Part shown: piece after piece, positions 51,755 to 62,700 of the stretch | Numbering within the stretch: position 1 is the stretch's first letter | Layout of the letters: every line of letters begins with the position of its first letter | Assembly: GCF_004912135.1 (NCBI RefSeq) | Contig: NZ_STGU01000012.1 | Span: forward strand, 62,001-126,000 | Source: Rhizobium rosettiformans W3 | GTDB taxonomy: Bacteria > Pseudomonadota > Alphaproteobacteria > Rhizobiales > Rhizobiaceae | Length of the DNA stretch: 64,000 bases | Reading direction: 5' to 3' | Made by a program: the position numbers and the translations under genes | Notes under the pieces: generated by a model | What the model was told of the DNA's origin: nothing | The model's database searches: none | Seen by the model: only the letters and a program-made list of their open reading frames with translations

Positions 51755-52963
51755 ATGACTGAAGTCTTCATTTATGACCACGTGCGCACGCCCCGCGGGC
51801 GCGGCAAGAAGGACGGATCGCTGCACGAAGTGCCGACACCGCGCCTGGCCGCCAAGACGCTGGAAGCGCTGCGCGACCGCAACGGCCTCGACACCTCGAC
51901 CGTCGACGACATCATCTTCGGCTGCGTCGACCCGGTCATGGAAGCCGGCGCCGTCATCCCGAAGGCCGCCGCCTTCGAGGCGGGTTATGATTTCGCAGCC
52001 CCAGGCATCCAGATCTCGCGCTTCTGCGCATCCGGCCTCGATGCGATCAACCTCGCCGCCGGCAAGGTCAAGGCGGGCTCGGACGATATCGTCATCGCCG
52101 GTGGCGTGGAAAGCATGTCACGCGTCGGCATGGGCATGTCGGGCGGCGCCTGGTACATGGACCCCTCGGTCAACTTCCCCGGCTATTTCATGCCGCAGGG
52201 CGTGTCCGCTGACCTGATCGCCACCAAGTATGGCTTCACCCGCGACGACGTTGACGCTTATGCCGTCGAGAGCCAGAAGCGCGCCGCCGCCTCCTGGGCC
52301 GCCGGAAACTTCGCCAAGTCTGTGATCCCCGTGAAGGACGGCAACGGCCTCGTCATCCTCGACCGAGACGAGCACATGCGCCCCGGCACGGACATGCAGT
52401 CGCTGGCAAGCCTCAACCCCTCCTTCCAGATGCCGGGCGAGATGGGCGGCTTCGAAGCCGTGGCCATCCAGGCTCATCCCGAGGTCGAGCGCATCAACTA
52501 CATCCATCATGCCGGCAATTCGTCCGGTATCGTCGATGGTGCTGCCGCCGTTCTCGTTGGCTCAAAGGCGGGTGGCGAAAGCATGGGGATGAAGCCTCGT
52601 GCCCGCATTCGCGCCTTCACCAATATCGGCTCGGATCCGGCTCTCATGCTGACCGGTCCGGTGGACGTGACGGAAAAACTCCTGAAGCGCACCGGCATGA
52701 AGATTTCCGATTTCGACCTCGTCGAACTGAACGAAGCCTTCGCCGCCGTTGTCCTGCGCTTCATGCAGCATTTCGAAGTCGACCATTCCAAGATGAACGT
52801 CGCCGGTGGCGCGATCGCCATGGGCCATCCGCTCGGTGCCACGGGCGCGATGATCCTCGGCACGGTGCTGGACGAACTCGAGCGCCGCGATCTGAATACG
52901 GCTCTCGTCACCCTCTGCATCGGCGCCGGCATGGGCACGGCCACCGTCATCGAACGCGTCTGA
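51755..52963 (+). CDS. fadA: acetyl-CoA C-acyltransferase (3-ketoacyl-CoA thiolase)
   Basis: Thiolase of 402 residues that cleaves 3-ketoacyl-CoA in the last beta-oxidation step. Nucleophilic Cys is in ISRFCASGLDAINLA, the His in LVELNEAFAAVVLRFMQHFE region and GGAIAMGHPLGATGAM, and the second Cys in VTLCIGAGMGTATVIERV. The start ATG 51755 has GGGAGAGAG upstream; the longer open frame runs into the RIME repeat. fadB follows after 20 bp. Confidence 0.94.
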   Translation: MTEVFIYDHVRTPRGRGKKDGSLHEVPTPRLAAKTLEALRDRNGLDTSTVDDIIFGCVDPVMEAGAVIPKAAAFEAGYDFAAPGIQISRFCASGLDAINLAAGKVKAGSDDIVIAGGVESMSRVGMGMSGGAWYMDPSVNFPGYFMPQGVSADLIATKYGFTRDDVDAYAVESQKRAAASWAAGNFAKSVIPVKDGNGLVILDRDEHMRPGTDMQSLASLNPSFQMPGEMGGFEAVAIQAHPEVERINYIHHAGNSSGIVDGAAAVLVGSKAGGESMGMKPRARIRAFTNIGSDPALMLTGPVDVTEKLLKRTGMKISDFDLVELNEAFAAVVLRFMQHFEVDHSKMNVAGGAIAMGHPLGATGAMILGTVLDELERRDLNTALVTLCIGAGMGTATVIERV

Positions 52964-52983
52964 TTTCCCGGGAGGAGTAAGAC

Positions 52984-55197
52984 ATGACTTACAAGAACTT
53001 CACCATCGAGACCGACGCAGACGGCATCGCACTCGTCACCTGGGACATGCCTGACAAGTCCATGAACGTCTTCACTGTCGAAGTGATGGACGAGATCGAG
53101 AAGATCCTCGACCAGACCGTGGCCGATGATGGCATCAAGGGCGTGGTCTTCACCTCCGGCAAGTCCTCCTTCTCCGGTGGCGCCGATCTCACCATGATCA
53201 AGGGCATGTTCTCCATGCTCGAAGAGGAAAAGGCCAAGGACCCGGCCGCGGCCGTCCAGAAGCTTTTCGACGCCGCCGGCCGCATGACCTGGCTGTGGCG
53301 CAAGATCGAAACCTGCGGCAAGCCGTGGGTCTCGGCGATCAACGGCACCTGCATGGGTGGCGCGACCGAGCTGTCGCTCGCCTGCCATGGCCGCGTGGCG
53401 TCGAACGCGAAGTCGGTCAAGATCGGCCTGCCGGAAGTCAAGGTCGGCATCTTCCCCGGCGCCGGCGGCACGCAGCGCGTGGCGCGTCTCGCCAACACGC
53501 AGGATGCCCTGCAGATGATGACCACCGGTCAGACGCTGTCGGCTGCCCGCGCCAAGGCGATGAACCTCGTGCACCAGGTCGTCGAACCCGGTGAACTGAT
53601 TAATGCTGCCAAGCAGATGATCAAGGACGGTCTGAAGCCTGTTGCCCCCTGGGATGAAAAGGGCTTCAAGGTTCCCGGTGGCGGCATCTGGACCCCGGCT
53701 TCGGCCCAGCTCTGGCCCGCAGCCTCGGCCATCCTGCGCCGCGAAACCGCCGGCAACTATCCGGCCGCGCTCGCCATCCTCAAATGCGTCTATGAAGGCC
53801 TGCAGGTGCCGTTCGACACGGGCCTGAAGATCGAGCAGCGCTATTTCACCGAGATCGTCCAGACCACCGAAGCCTATTCGATGATCCGCTCGCTCTTCGT
53901 CTCGATGCAGGAGCTGAACAAGGGCGCCCGTCGCCCGTCAGGTCAGCCGAAGTCCGAGATCAAGAAGGTCGGCGTCGTCGGCGCAGGTTTCATGGGCGCT
54001 TCGATCGCTTACGTCACGGCAGCAGCCGGCATCAATGTCGTGCTGATCGACCGTGATATGGAAGCGGCCGGCAAGGGCAAGACGCATTCGGAAGGTCTAG
54101 TTGCCGGTGCCGTCGGTAAGGGCAAGATGACAAAGGACGAGGGCGACAAGCTGCTCTCGCTCATCACGCCCTCGGACGATTATGGCACGCTTGCCGACGC
54201 CGATCTCGTCATCGAAGCCGTCTTCGAAGACCGCGACGTCAAGAAGGCCGTCATCGAGAAGGTCGAGGCCGTGCTGCCGGAAGGCGCAATCTTCGCCTCC
54301 AACACCTCGACGCTGCCGATCACCGGTCTCGCCAAGAATTCCAAGCGTCCGGTCGATTTCATCGGCATCCACTTCTTCTCGCCGGTCGAGAAGATGATGC
54401 TGACCGAAGTCATCCTCGGCAAGGAAACCGGCGACAAGGCGCTCGCTGTCGCCCTCGACTATGTTGCCGCGATCAAGAAGACCCCGATCGTCGTCAACGA
54501 CACCCGCGGCTTCTTCGTCAATCGCTGCGTCCTGCGCTACATGTCCGAGAGCTACAACATGCTCATCGAGGGCGTGCCGCCGGTCATGATCGAGAATGCC
54601 GCGAAGTTCGCCGGCATGCCGGTCGGTCCGCTCGCCTTGAACGACGAAGTGGCGATCGATCTTTCCTACAAGATCCTCAAGGCCACCGTTGCCGATCTCG
54701 GCGAAAACGCGATCGACCCGCGCCACATGGAGCTTGTTTCCCGCATGGTGGAGAAGGAAGAGCGCTTCGGCCGCAAGAACGGCAAGGGCTTCTATGATTA
54801 TCCGGCAAAGCCGGCGAAGAAGCACATCTGGCCTGGCCTGAAGGATTTCTATCCGCAGCAGAAGCCGGACGCCGTCAACGTCAAGACGCTGCAGGAACGC
54901 TTCCTTGCGACCATTGCGCTCGAAGCTGCTCGCACCGTTGAGGAAGGCATTGTGACCGATCCGCGCGAAGCCGATGTCGGCTCGATCCTCGGCTTCGGCT
55001 TTGCGCCTTACACCGGTGGTGCCCTGTCCTACATCGACGGCATGGGCGTGAAGACCTTCGTGGAACTCTGCGAACGTCTCGCCAAGGATTACGGCGCGCA
55101 CTTCACCCCGACGCCGCTCCTCAAGGACATGGCTGCCAAGGGCGAAACCTTCTACGGCCGCTTCGACCCCTATGGCGAAGCCGCGAAGGCCGCCTGA
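52984..55197 (+). CDS. fadB: multifunctional enoyl-CoA hydratase/3-hydroxyacyl-CoA dehydrogenase
   Basis: 737 residues. The N-terminal crotonase domain (about 1-190) includes FTSGKSSFSGGADLTMIKGM and the oxyanion/acid loop INGTCMGGATELSLACHGRV with GLPEVKVGIFPGAGGTQRVA. The dehydrogenase half (from about 325) starts VGVVGAGFMGASIAYVTAAA (NAD binding), with FIGIHFFSPVEKMMLTEVIL and DTRGFFVNRCVLRYMSE. It provides hydration and oxidation for beta-oxidation and forms a complex with the thiolase upstream. It ends the operon before a strong bidirectional terminator. Confidence 0.94.
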   Translation: MTYKNFTIETDADGIALVTWDMPDKSMNVFTVEVMDEIEKILDQTVADDGIKGVVFTSGKSSFSGGADLTMIKGMFSMLEEEKAKDPAAAVQKLFDAAGRMTWLWRKIETCGKPWVSAINGTCMGGATELSLACHGRVASNAKSVKIGLPEVKVGIFPGAGGTQRVARLANTQDALQMMTTGQTLSAARAKAMNLVHQVVEPGELINAAKQMIKDGLKPVAPWDEKGFKVPGGGIWTPASAQLWPAASAILRRETAGNYPAALAILKCVYEGLQVPFDTGLKIEQRYFTEIVQTTEAYSMIRSLFVSMQELNKGARRPSGQPKSEIKKVGVVGAGFMGASIAYVTAAAGINVVLIDRDMEAAGKGKTHSEGLVAGAVGKGKMTKDEGDKLLSLITPSDDYGTLADADLVIEAVFEDRDVKKAVIEKVEAVLPEGAIFASNTSTLPITGLAKNSKRPVDFIGIHFFSPVEKMMLTEVILGKETGDKALAVALDYVAAIKKTPIVVNDTRGFFVNRCVLRYMSESYNMLIEGVPPVMIENAAKFAGMPVGPLALNDEVAIDLSYKILKATVADLGENAIDPRHMELVSRMVEKEERFGRKNGKGFYDYPAKPAKKHIWPGLKDFYPQQKPDAVNVKTLQERFLATIALEAARTVEEGIVTDPREADVGSILGFGFAPYTGGALSYIDGMGVKTFVELCERLAKDYGAHFTPTPLLKDMAAKGETFYGRFDPYGEAAKAA

Positions 55198-55218
55198 GAC
55201 AAATCGGTATGCGTTAGA

Positions 55219-55250
55219 AAAGGCGGCTTTCGGGCCGCCTTTTGTGTTTT
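55219..55250. terminator. bidirectional terminator between fadB and the glycerophosphodiesterase gene
   Basis: AAAGGCGGC and GCCGCCTTT form a perfect 9 bp stem. T-rich sequence follows on the plus strand (TGTGTTTT) and A-residues flank it on the other side (GAAAAGG), so it may serve both convergent genes. Confidence 0.8.
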
Positions 55251-55267
55251 GGCTGCAGGTGTAATCG

Positions 55268-56299
55268 TCAGTTGGTCAGGTCATAGGGGCGTCGCAGACC
55301 CTGGGCATCCAGCCAGGCGATCACGGCCTCCGGCTCGTCGGTCTGAATGATCGTCACACCCCGATCGACGAAGAAGCCCCAGACATCTTCGGGACGCCCG
55401 GTCTCCAGCGCGAGATAATCGCCGCGCCCACCAGCCACCATGCCTTCGGGGCGGTCGGTGATCGGATAGGTGTTGATCCAGAGATGCGCATTGTTGCGAA
55501 TGGCAGTGGCGCGCGCGAGCGGGGAGAGCAGGGGACCGCCATCGGCGGTGATCGGCTGCGATGCGTCGCGATACCAATGGACGAGTTCGGCAGCCGGCGC
55601 GCCGAGGGCCGATTGGGTGCGATCGACGAAGGCCGCTTCCGTCACGGCGTCATCGGCGAGGATCGGCATGAAGGCAATCTCGGGACCGATGGCCCGGCGT
55701 ATGTCACGGGCGAGTTGCAGCCGTTCGGCATTCCAGACCGCAAGCTTAAGCAGGACGCCGTCGGTCATGCCGAGGCTGCGGGCGAGATCTGCCACCTCGA
55801 CCAGCGCTTCCGGCTCCAGCTTGTTGTCGATGTTGATCAGGATGCGGCCACGCGCATGCAGCATGGCCTCTTCCAGCGTGAAGACATGTTCGTCCGTCAC
55901 GCGGCGACTCCCTTCCACCACAAGCTGGCAGGATCTCAGCGCCTTCAGCGTAAACTCGGCGACCTTGCCGCGGCAGGTGGTGGTGCGATCCAGCGTCTCG
56001 TCATGCATGATGACGAGAATGCCATCCTGCGACCGCCTGACATCGAGCTCGACCATTTCGACGCCGGTCGCTGCGGCATGGTCGATCGCGGCAAAGGAAT
56101 TTTCGGCCCTGACGGTCGATCCGCCCTTCTTCCAGCCGGCGCGATGGGCCACAACCATGACATGATCCCGGTTGAGGTTTGCCTCGGTCAGCCGCTCATG
56201 GATGAGGGCGGCCCGGTTCGACGGGGGAATGGGTGCGAGACTGGCCGCCCCCGTGACGAGGGAAAGCAGCAGGCCAAGGACGAGAACGGCGAGACGCAT
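55268..56299 (-). CDS. glycerophosphodiester phosphodiesterase family protein
   Basis: 343 residues with a signal peptide (LAVLVLGLLLSLVTGAAS), so exported. The GDPD TIM barrel has VMVVAHRAGWKKGGSTVRAE (HR), NSFAAIDHAAATGVEMVELDVRRSQDG (the E-x-D metal pair) and LVIMHDETLDRTT (catalytic His). It hydrolyses deacylated phospholipids to glycerol 3-phosphate and an alcohol; location in the periplasm would supply carbon and phosphate. It is not adjacent to a glycerol-phosphate transporter here. ATG 56299. Confidence 0.9.
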   Translation of the reverse strand: MRLAVLVLGLLLSLVTGAASLAPIPPSNRAALIHERLTEANLNRDHVMVVAHRAGWKKGGSTVRAENSFAAIDHAAATGVEMVELDVRRSQDGILVIMHDETLDRTTTCRGKVAEFTLKALRSCQLVVEGSRRVTDEHVFTLEEAMLHARGRILINIDNKLEPEALVEVADLARSLGMTDGVLLKLAVWNAERLQLARDIRRAIGPEIAFMPILADDAVTEAAFVDRTQSALGAPAAELVHWYRDASQPITADGGPLLSPLARATAIRNNAHLWINTYPITDRPEGMVAGGRGDYLALETGRPEDVWGFFVDRGVTIIQTDEPEAVIAWLDAQGLRRPYDLTN

Positions 56300-56459
56300 G
56301 AGCAGGGCTCCGATCTACAATTTCGTTCCCGCCGCATTAGGTGCTTCGGATGAAGCGCCCGTGACGCTTTTCTGAAGCCTCTGTGACAGGCGAAGATGGA
56401 ACAGCCGCCGTGCTCCTCCCGTTGAGCGCTGGCCAGGCATAAAGAAAAGGGAGACGCGA

Positions 56460-58175
56460 ATGACGACAGCGACCGGCATACCGGACCACCACAGGGCCAT
56501 CGAAGTCGACCTTCCCGTCAACGCCGTGCTGCATCTCTGGCTGAAGGCTGTGACACCGGATGAACCTGGGGCCGTGTCGCTCTACAGTGCCAATGGCAAG
56601 TTCGGCGAAGTGCAGGCCTCGAATGCAGAAGAGAATTCCTTTCGCATCTACCAGGTTTTCGGCGGCGGTTCGGTCACGCTCGCCTATGATATGGCAGTGA
56701 CATCGCTTTCAGTCGCCTACTGGTTCACGCCCTCAGACGTCCTGGAGACCGGCATCACGGTCATCCACACCAATCCCGCCAATGAGCCACCGGACCTGCC
56801 GGATGGCTATCACTTCCGTCCGCCTTTTGGCTGGATGAACGATCCGAACGGCTTCGGCCGTTTCGGTGGTCGCCCGCATCTGTTCTATCAGCACTACTCG
56901 CACGGCCGCATCTGGAACAACATGCATTGGGGACATGCGGTCTCGTCCGACTATTTGCGCTGGCGGCATCTGCCGGTCTTCCTCTTCCCCTCCGAGGAGC
57001 TGACAGTGCGCCCCGACAAGCGCGGTGGCGCCTTTTCCGGATCCGCCATTGCCCGGACCGATGGTCCCGGTATCCGCGTCTTCTTCACGGAGAAGATTGC
57101 CGAGCGCATGCCCGAACAGGAGATCCAGCTGACGGCGACGTCGACGGATCTGTTCAGTGCGGGCGCAGCCGAAGTCTTCCTGCCTCATCGACCGGATGGC
57201 GAAGGGCTCACCTTCGATTTTCGCGACCCTTATGTCTTCCGCGGTCCCGACGGGCTCTGGAAGATGCTTCTGGGCAGCCAGAGCGATAAAGGCGGCGTCG
57301 TCCTGCTGTATCAGACGGAGGACAACACGGCTGCTTCCGGCTGGACCTATGTCGGCAAGCTCTATACGGAGACGCGGTATGAGACCTCGGCACTGGAATG
57401 CCCCTGCCTGTTACCGGTCGATGGCGATTACCGCGATCCCGCAACCCGCTGGGCACTGATCTACGGCCTGATGAACGGCGAGGACAAGGAAACCGGCCGC
57501 CGCAACCTCACGATGATCGATATCGGCTGGTTCGACGGCAAGAGCTTTGCCAAGGCCTTTGGCCGTGAGCTCGATTTCGGCACGGACAACTACGCCTTCC
57601 AGGCCTTCGTCGATGGCAACACGCCCGTCGGCATCGGTTGGCTCGGCAATTGGGCCGATACTGGCCCGACCATCGATTTTCCATCCGCCATGACACTGCC
57701 GAGGACACTTCTCCTCGAAGGCGACACGCTCCTGACGCCGCCGCTCGGCGCGGTGGAAAGCCTGCGGGCTCGCATGCTGGACCGCACCCGTCTCGCAGCC
57801 GGGCAGACCGTGAATTTGCCCAATGGCGCAGCCGAGATCACTTTTGAATTGTCCGAGGCCGGCGGCAAGTTTCGTCTCGAGTTCGACCACCCCGACATCC
57901 GGCTGGCCGTGGCACAGCACGAGGAAGGTCTGGAGATCCTGCATGGATATCTGGACAAACCCGACGAGCCCCCGGGTCCTCGCTATCTCGCAAAAGCGGC
58001 CGGCGCCCGGCGTCTCCGCGTCTTCCTCGATTATGGCTCGCTCGAGGTCTTTGCCGATGGCGGCCGCATTGCCGGCACGAAGCGGATTGCCGGCTTCGAG
58101 CCCATCCGGTCCGTGAGGCTGATCGCCGAGCCCGGGATCGTCAGCAATGCGACCGTATGGTGTCTGAGGCTCTGA
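56460..58175 (+). CDS. glycoside hydrolase family 32 (beta-fructofuranosidase/levanase type)
   Basis: 571 residues without a signal peptide, so probably cytosolic. An N-terminal beta domain of about 115 residues precedes the five-bladed propeller with the nucleophile motif GWMNDPNGFGRFGGRPHLFY near 124, RDP in FDFRDPYVFRGPDG near 255 and the acid-base EC in SALECPCLLPVDG near 312. A C-terminal beta sandwich (about 430-571) ends the protein. It hydrolyses sucrose or fructans; substrate unproven. GGGAG precedes ATG 56460. No sugar transporter is adjacent, and the pyruvate-kinase-like gene follows at 70 bp. Confidence 0.92.
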   Translation: MTTATGIPDHHRAIEVDLPVNAVLHLWLKAVTPDEPGAVSLYSANGKFGEVQASNAEENSFRIYQVFGGGSVTLAYDMAVTSLSVAYWFTPSDVLETGITVIHTNPANEPPDLPDGYHFRPPFGWMNDPNGFGRFGGRPHLFYQHYSHGRIWNNMHWGHAVSSDYLRWRHLPVFLFPSEELTVRPDKRGGAFSGSAIARTDGPGIRVFFTEKIAERMPEQEIQLTATSTDLFSAGAAEVFLPHRPDGEGLTFDFRDPYVFRGPDGLWKMLLGSQSDKGGVVLLYQTEDNTAASGWTYVGKLYTETRYETSALECPCLLPVDGDYRDPATRWALIYGLMNGEDKETGRRNLTMIDIGWFDGKSFAKAFGRELDFGTDNYAFQAFVDGNTPVGIGWLGNWADTGPTIDFPSAMTLPRTLLLEGDTLLTPPLGAVESLRARMLDRTRLAAGQTVNLPNGAAEITFELSEAGGKFRLEFDHPDIRLAVAQHEEGLEILHGYLDKPDEPPGPRYLAKAAGARRLRVFLDYGSLEVFADGGRIAGTKRIAGFEPIRSVRLIAEPGIVSNATVWCLRL

Positions 58176-58245
58176 GGTTCCCGCTGTCATTGGCCTGTCA
58201 ACAAGCCGGGATTAGGTGTCACAACTGATCAGCCGGGGCCTGTTG

Positions 58246-59721
58246 ATGACGACGACCGAAACGCAGACTGCCGCCAAGCGCGCAGCCGAAGTTCATGCCG
58301 AGATGACGGCGTTGAAAAAGGCAATTCTCGAGGGCGCGCGATTGATGCCCGAAGGGGGAGACGATCCAGCGATCGTCAACCTTGGCCATTATCTGGCTCT
58401 GCGTCATCATGACATTCGTCCCCTGCAACGACGGCTGATGGCGCTGGGTCTGTCCTCGATGGGAAGGCTCGAGAGCCGCGTCCTGCCAACGATCGATGCC
58501 GTTCTTTTCGCACTGTCCAAGATTGCCTCAGATGCGGTTCCGGCAGAAGCCGCGATCCTCCCGGAGCAGGACTTCTTCGCGGGCGAGGCGCAGCTGGAGA
58601 TCGCGTGCCAGGCCCTGTTCGGCAAACAGCCCGACGCGCGTCGCACCCGCATCATGGTCACACTTCCCAGTCAGGCGGCCGACGGTCCGGATCTCGTTCT
58701 GGACCTTGCCCGCGCCGGCATGGATGTCGCACGCATCAACTGCGCCCATGACGGGCCAGAGGCCTGGCGGGAAATGACCCGCTTCGTCCGGGATGCCGCA
58801 GCCGTCGTCGGTCGGGACATCAAGGTCCTGATGGACATAGCCGGCCCGAAGATCCGGACGGGTGCCGTCGCCACTCTCGAGAAGAAGGCGCGCCTGCAGC
58901 CGGGTGATCGAGTTCGGCTCGTGGCAGAAGGCGCGCCGCGCATCGATGACCAGATAGGCTTTTCTGCTGCAGTGTCGCTGCCTGAAATGGTCACCAGGCT
59001 CTCGATCGGCGACCGCCTGCGCTATGATGACGGCAAGCTGGAAGCGGTGGTCGAAAGCCTCGCGGAGGGTGAGGCCGTGATCCTCGTCCGGCGCACCAAG
59101 TCCGGCGGGACGAAGCTGAAGCCCGAGAAAGGCATAAACCTTCCAGACACCGCCCTCGGTCTGTCGCCCCTGACGGCCAAGGACGAGACGGATCTCGCCA
59201 CCGTCATCGAATGCGCCGATCTCATTGGCTATTCCTTCGTCAGCCGCCCCGAGGACATCGATCTGCTGGACGACGTGCTTGCCCGCCAAGGCGCAGGCAA
59301 CAAATCCCTCGGTCTCATTGCCAAGATCGAGCAGCCTCTGGCGCTTGCCAACCTGCCTGCGCTGATTGCCCGGGCGCGCAGACGCGGTCCTTTCGGCATC
59401 ATGATCGCGCGCGGTGATCTGGCCGCCGAGATCGGCTTCGAGCGGCTTGCGGAGATGCAGGAGGAACTGCTCTGGATCTGCGAGGCAGCCTCCGTGCCAT
59501 GTGTCTGGGCAACCCAGGTGCTGGAAGACATGGTCAAGGAGGGCATTCCGACCCGCGGGGAGATGACGGATGCCGCGATGGCAGCCCGCGCCGAATGCGT
59601 GATGCTGAACAAGGGCCCGGCGGTCGTCGAAGCCGTCTCATTGCTCGACCGGCTGATGGCCCGCATGAACGACCACGTGTTCAAGAAGACACCGACATTG
59701 CGCGCGCTGAAAAGCTGGTGA
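58246..59721 (+). CDS. atypical pyruvate kinase lacking the C-terminal domain
   Basis: 491 residues. A helical N-terminal extension of about 130 residues precedes a pyruvate-kinase barrel: MDVARINCAHDGPEAW, VLMDIAGPKIRTG, SLGLIAKIEQPLALANL with the catalytic Lys, MIARGDLAAEIG and WATQVLEDMVKEGIPTRGE, ending TDAAMAARAECVMLNKGP. The classic SGETA sequence is replaced by MLNKGP and the regulatory C-terminal domain is absent, since the chain stops soon after the barrel. Rhizobia usually also have a canonical PykA. ATG 58246 with GGGG at eight bases is preferred to an upstream GTG at 58216. Confidence 0.82.
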   Translation: MTTTETQTAAKRAAEVHAEMTALKKAILEGARLMPEGGDDPAIVNLGHYLALRHHDIRPLQRRLMALGLSSMGRLESRVLPTIDAVLFALSKIASDAVPAEAAILPEQDFFAGEAQLEIACQALFGKQPDARRTRIMVTLPSQAADGPDLVLDLARAGMDVARINCAHDGPEAWREMTRFVRDAAAVVGRDIKVLMDIAGPKIRTGAVATLEKKARLQPGDRVRLVAEGAPRIDDQIGFSAAVSLPEMVTRLSIGDRLRYDDGKLEAVVESLAEGEAVILVRRTKSGGTKLKPEKGINLPDTALGLSPLTAKDETDLATVIECADLIGYSFVSRPEDIDLLDDVLARQGAGNKSLGLIAKIEQPLALANLPALIARARRRGPFGIMIARGDLAAEIGFERLAEMQEELLWICEAASVPCVWATQVLEDMVKEGIPTRGEMTDAAMAARAECVMLNKGPAVVEAVSLLDRLMARMNDHVFKKTPTLRALKSW

Positions 59722-59755
59722 GATCGCCTACTTCCGGCTCGCTCAGCCGCACCTG

Positions 59756-62700
59756 CTACTCGGCGGCCGCACTCCGTTGGGACGAAACCTGAGTGATGAA
59801 GGCGCGCAGGGCGGCGGGGCGAACCGGCTTGTGTTGCAAGGTGATCGAGTGGCGCTCCGCCTCGGCCCGCACCTCCGCCGAACGATCGGCGGTAATCAGC
59901 AAGGCGGGAATGTCGGATTGCGTGAGTGCCCGAAGCCTCAGGATAGCGCCAATCCCGCTGCCGTCGCCCAGATGATAGTCCGCGATGACGAGGTCGGGGA
60001 CCTTGCCGTCCTTGATCAGCTCATCCATGTCGGCAATCGAGCCCGCACATTCCACATCACAGCCCCAGCCAGAAATCAGAAGCTGCATGCCCTCGAGGAT
60101 CTTCGGCTCGTTGTCGATGCACAGCACCCGGAAGCCCTGGAGTGCTGGCGTGGTCCGGCTGCCGGCATCGATCGGCACGACACCCTTGGCGGTCGGCTTG
60201 GCGACGTCGAGCGGCATGACCACCTTGAAGGTCGTGCCCTTGCCGGGCTTGGACGACAGCTCCACCGGGTGCTGCAATACCTTGGCAATGCGGTCAACGA
60301 TCGAGAGCCCAAGCCCCAGGCCCGAGGCCGTCCGCATACCTTCCTCGAGCCGGGCGAATTCCTTGAACACCGTGCGGAACTTGGACGAGGGAATGCCGAT
60401 GCCGCTGTCGGTCACCTGGACCACCACCTGGTCGCCCTGGCGCCGGGCGCCGACGACGACACGGCCCGAGGGCGTGTACTTGATTGCGTTGGAAACGAGG
60501 TTCTGAACGAGGCGGCGCAACAGCGTCGGGTCGGAGCGTACCGAAAGCGTGGTGGGCATCACCACGAGTTTCAGGTTCTTCTCCCGCGCCATCGGCGCAA
60601 AATCGGTCTCGATCCTCTGCAGCAAACTGTTGAGCGGCACGCTGGAGAAGCGCGGCTTCATGGCGCCCGTATCGAGCCGCGAGATGTCGAGAACGGCGCC
60701 GAGAATGCTTTCGACCGACTCGAGCGCAGAATCGATATTGCCGACGAGCGCGCTGTTTTCAGAATCGCCGAGACGCTCGACCAGCGAGGAGGAGTAAAGT
60801 CGCGCCGCATTGAGCGGTTGCAGGATGTCATGACCGGCGGCCGCGAAGAAGCGCGTCTTGCCGATATTGGCTTCGTCGGCCGCGGCCCGGGCTTCGGCCA
60901 GCGCGTGATTGACGCGGGTCAGTTCGGCGGTGCGTTCGCTGACGCGCTGTTCCAGGGTCTCGTTGGCCTGTTTCAGAGCCTGGTCGGCCTCGACGCGGGC
61001 GGTGATGTCGCTGAAGGTGGCAACCAGCCCCTTGTCCGGCATCAGATTGCAGCGCACTTCGATGATGCGCTTGCCGCCGCCGAGCACCATCTGGAAGGGC
61101 CGGTCGAACTGATGGAAACTGCGGATCACCGCTTGCGTCTCCCCGGCGGGCACATCCCCCCGCTGCGCCAGGATGGCGATCATGTCGATCAGCGGAAAAC
61201 CGACCTGGCCGACATGCTCCGGCAGGTCGAGCAGTGTGCGGAAGCGGCGGTTCCAGATCGTCAATCGGTCCGACGCGTCGAAGACGGCAATGCCTTGCTC
61301 CATCTGCGCAAGCGCTGTCTGCATCATGTCCTGATTGTATTGCAGCGCCTCTGACGCCTGGTCGAGGAGCCAGACCGTATCGGCTGACGGATCCTCTGCC
61401 TTTTGCAAGATCAGCGACAGCACCAGCCGCGCCGAAGACGAGCCGATCGCGCTGCCCAGCAACTGTTCGGAGAAATGGATGAAGGCCATGTCCGCCGGAC
61501 TGTCGTCTGCCAGCTTTCGCCCCGCCGTCTGCTCGTAAGAGCGGAAGGAGCGCTCCATGCGCTCATTTCCGAGATAACGCGCGATGGCGGCCTTCAGGTC
61601 GCCGACAGCGACGCTGGTCTTCCAGCCGCGCGTGGCAGAGTTGGAGCGGGGCTGGCGCTTGATGAAGATGGCGGACTGGATCCGCTCCACCGGACGCGGA
61701 TTGCGGCTGAGCGAACCGATGATGAAGGCCAGCGTGTTGATCAGCAGGCTGAAGATCGTCGCATTGACCAGTGGGTCCGCATATTGCGGCTCGAACATCG
61801 ACAGGCCGGGCAGCAGGAAGCCGAGCACAGCCGAAGCGATCCACGAATGGTCTTCCGCTCCGAGACTGGGAAGGAAGAGAAGGTACGCCCAGACGAAGAA
61901 GCCGATGGTGAGCCCGGCAATCGCGCCGCGGGCATTGGCCCGCCGCCAGATCAGCCCGCCGAACATCGCCGGTGCGATCTGCGCAATGGCGGTGAAGGAG
62001 AGAAGGCCGATCTTGGCAAGCCCGGTCGTGTTGTCGGCCGAGCGGAAATAGACGTAGCCGAGCAGCAGCACGCCAAAAATGGCCGTGCGCCGGATATGCA
62101 GCAGCGTCTTGGCGAAATCCTCGCGCTGGCTGGGCCTGCCCAAGAGCTTCTGCCGCAGGAAGATCGGCAGCACCATGTCGTTGGAGACCATGATGGCCAG
62201 CGCAACGGAAGCGACGATGACCATCGCGGTTGCCGCCGAGAAGCCGCCGATGAAGGTGAGCAAGGAGACGAAGCCGGATCCGGCTTCGAGCGGCAGGGAC
62301 AGCACATAGAGGTCGGCGTCGCCGCTGCCGCCGAAAATCAGAATGCCGGCAATCGCCGCTGGCAGCACGAAGATGTTGATGACGATCAGGTAGATCGGCA
62401 TCAGAATGCCGGCGAGCTTCAGCTCGCGCGGTGTCCGGTTCTCGACCACGGTGACGTGGAATTGCCGTGGCAGCATGATGATGGCGAAGGCCGAGAGCGC
62501 GATCAGCAGGATCCAGCGGCTGGCCGGGGTCTCGTGCGAGAGAGCCGCCATTACGGCTTCGCTCTCGGTCGCCTTCTGCCAGAGATCGGCCGGACCGTCG
62601 AACATCACCCAGATCACGAAGATGCCGAGGGTCCAGAAGGCCACGAGCTTGACCACCGATTCCATGGCAATGGCAAGGATCAGGCCGTCCTGATGCTCGG

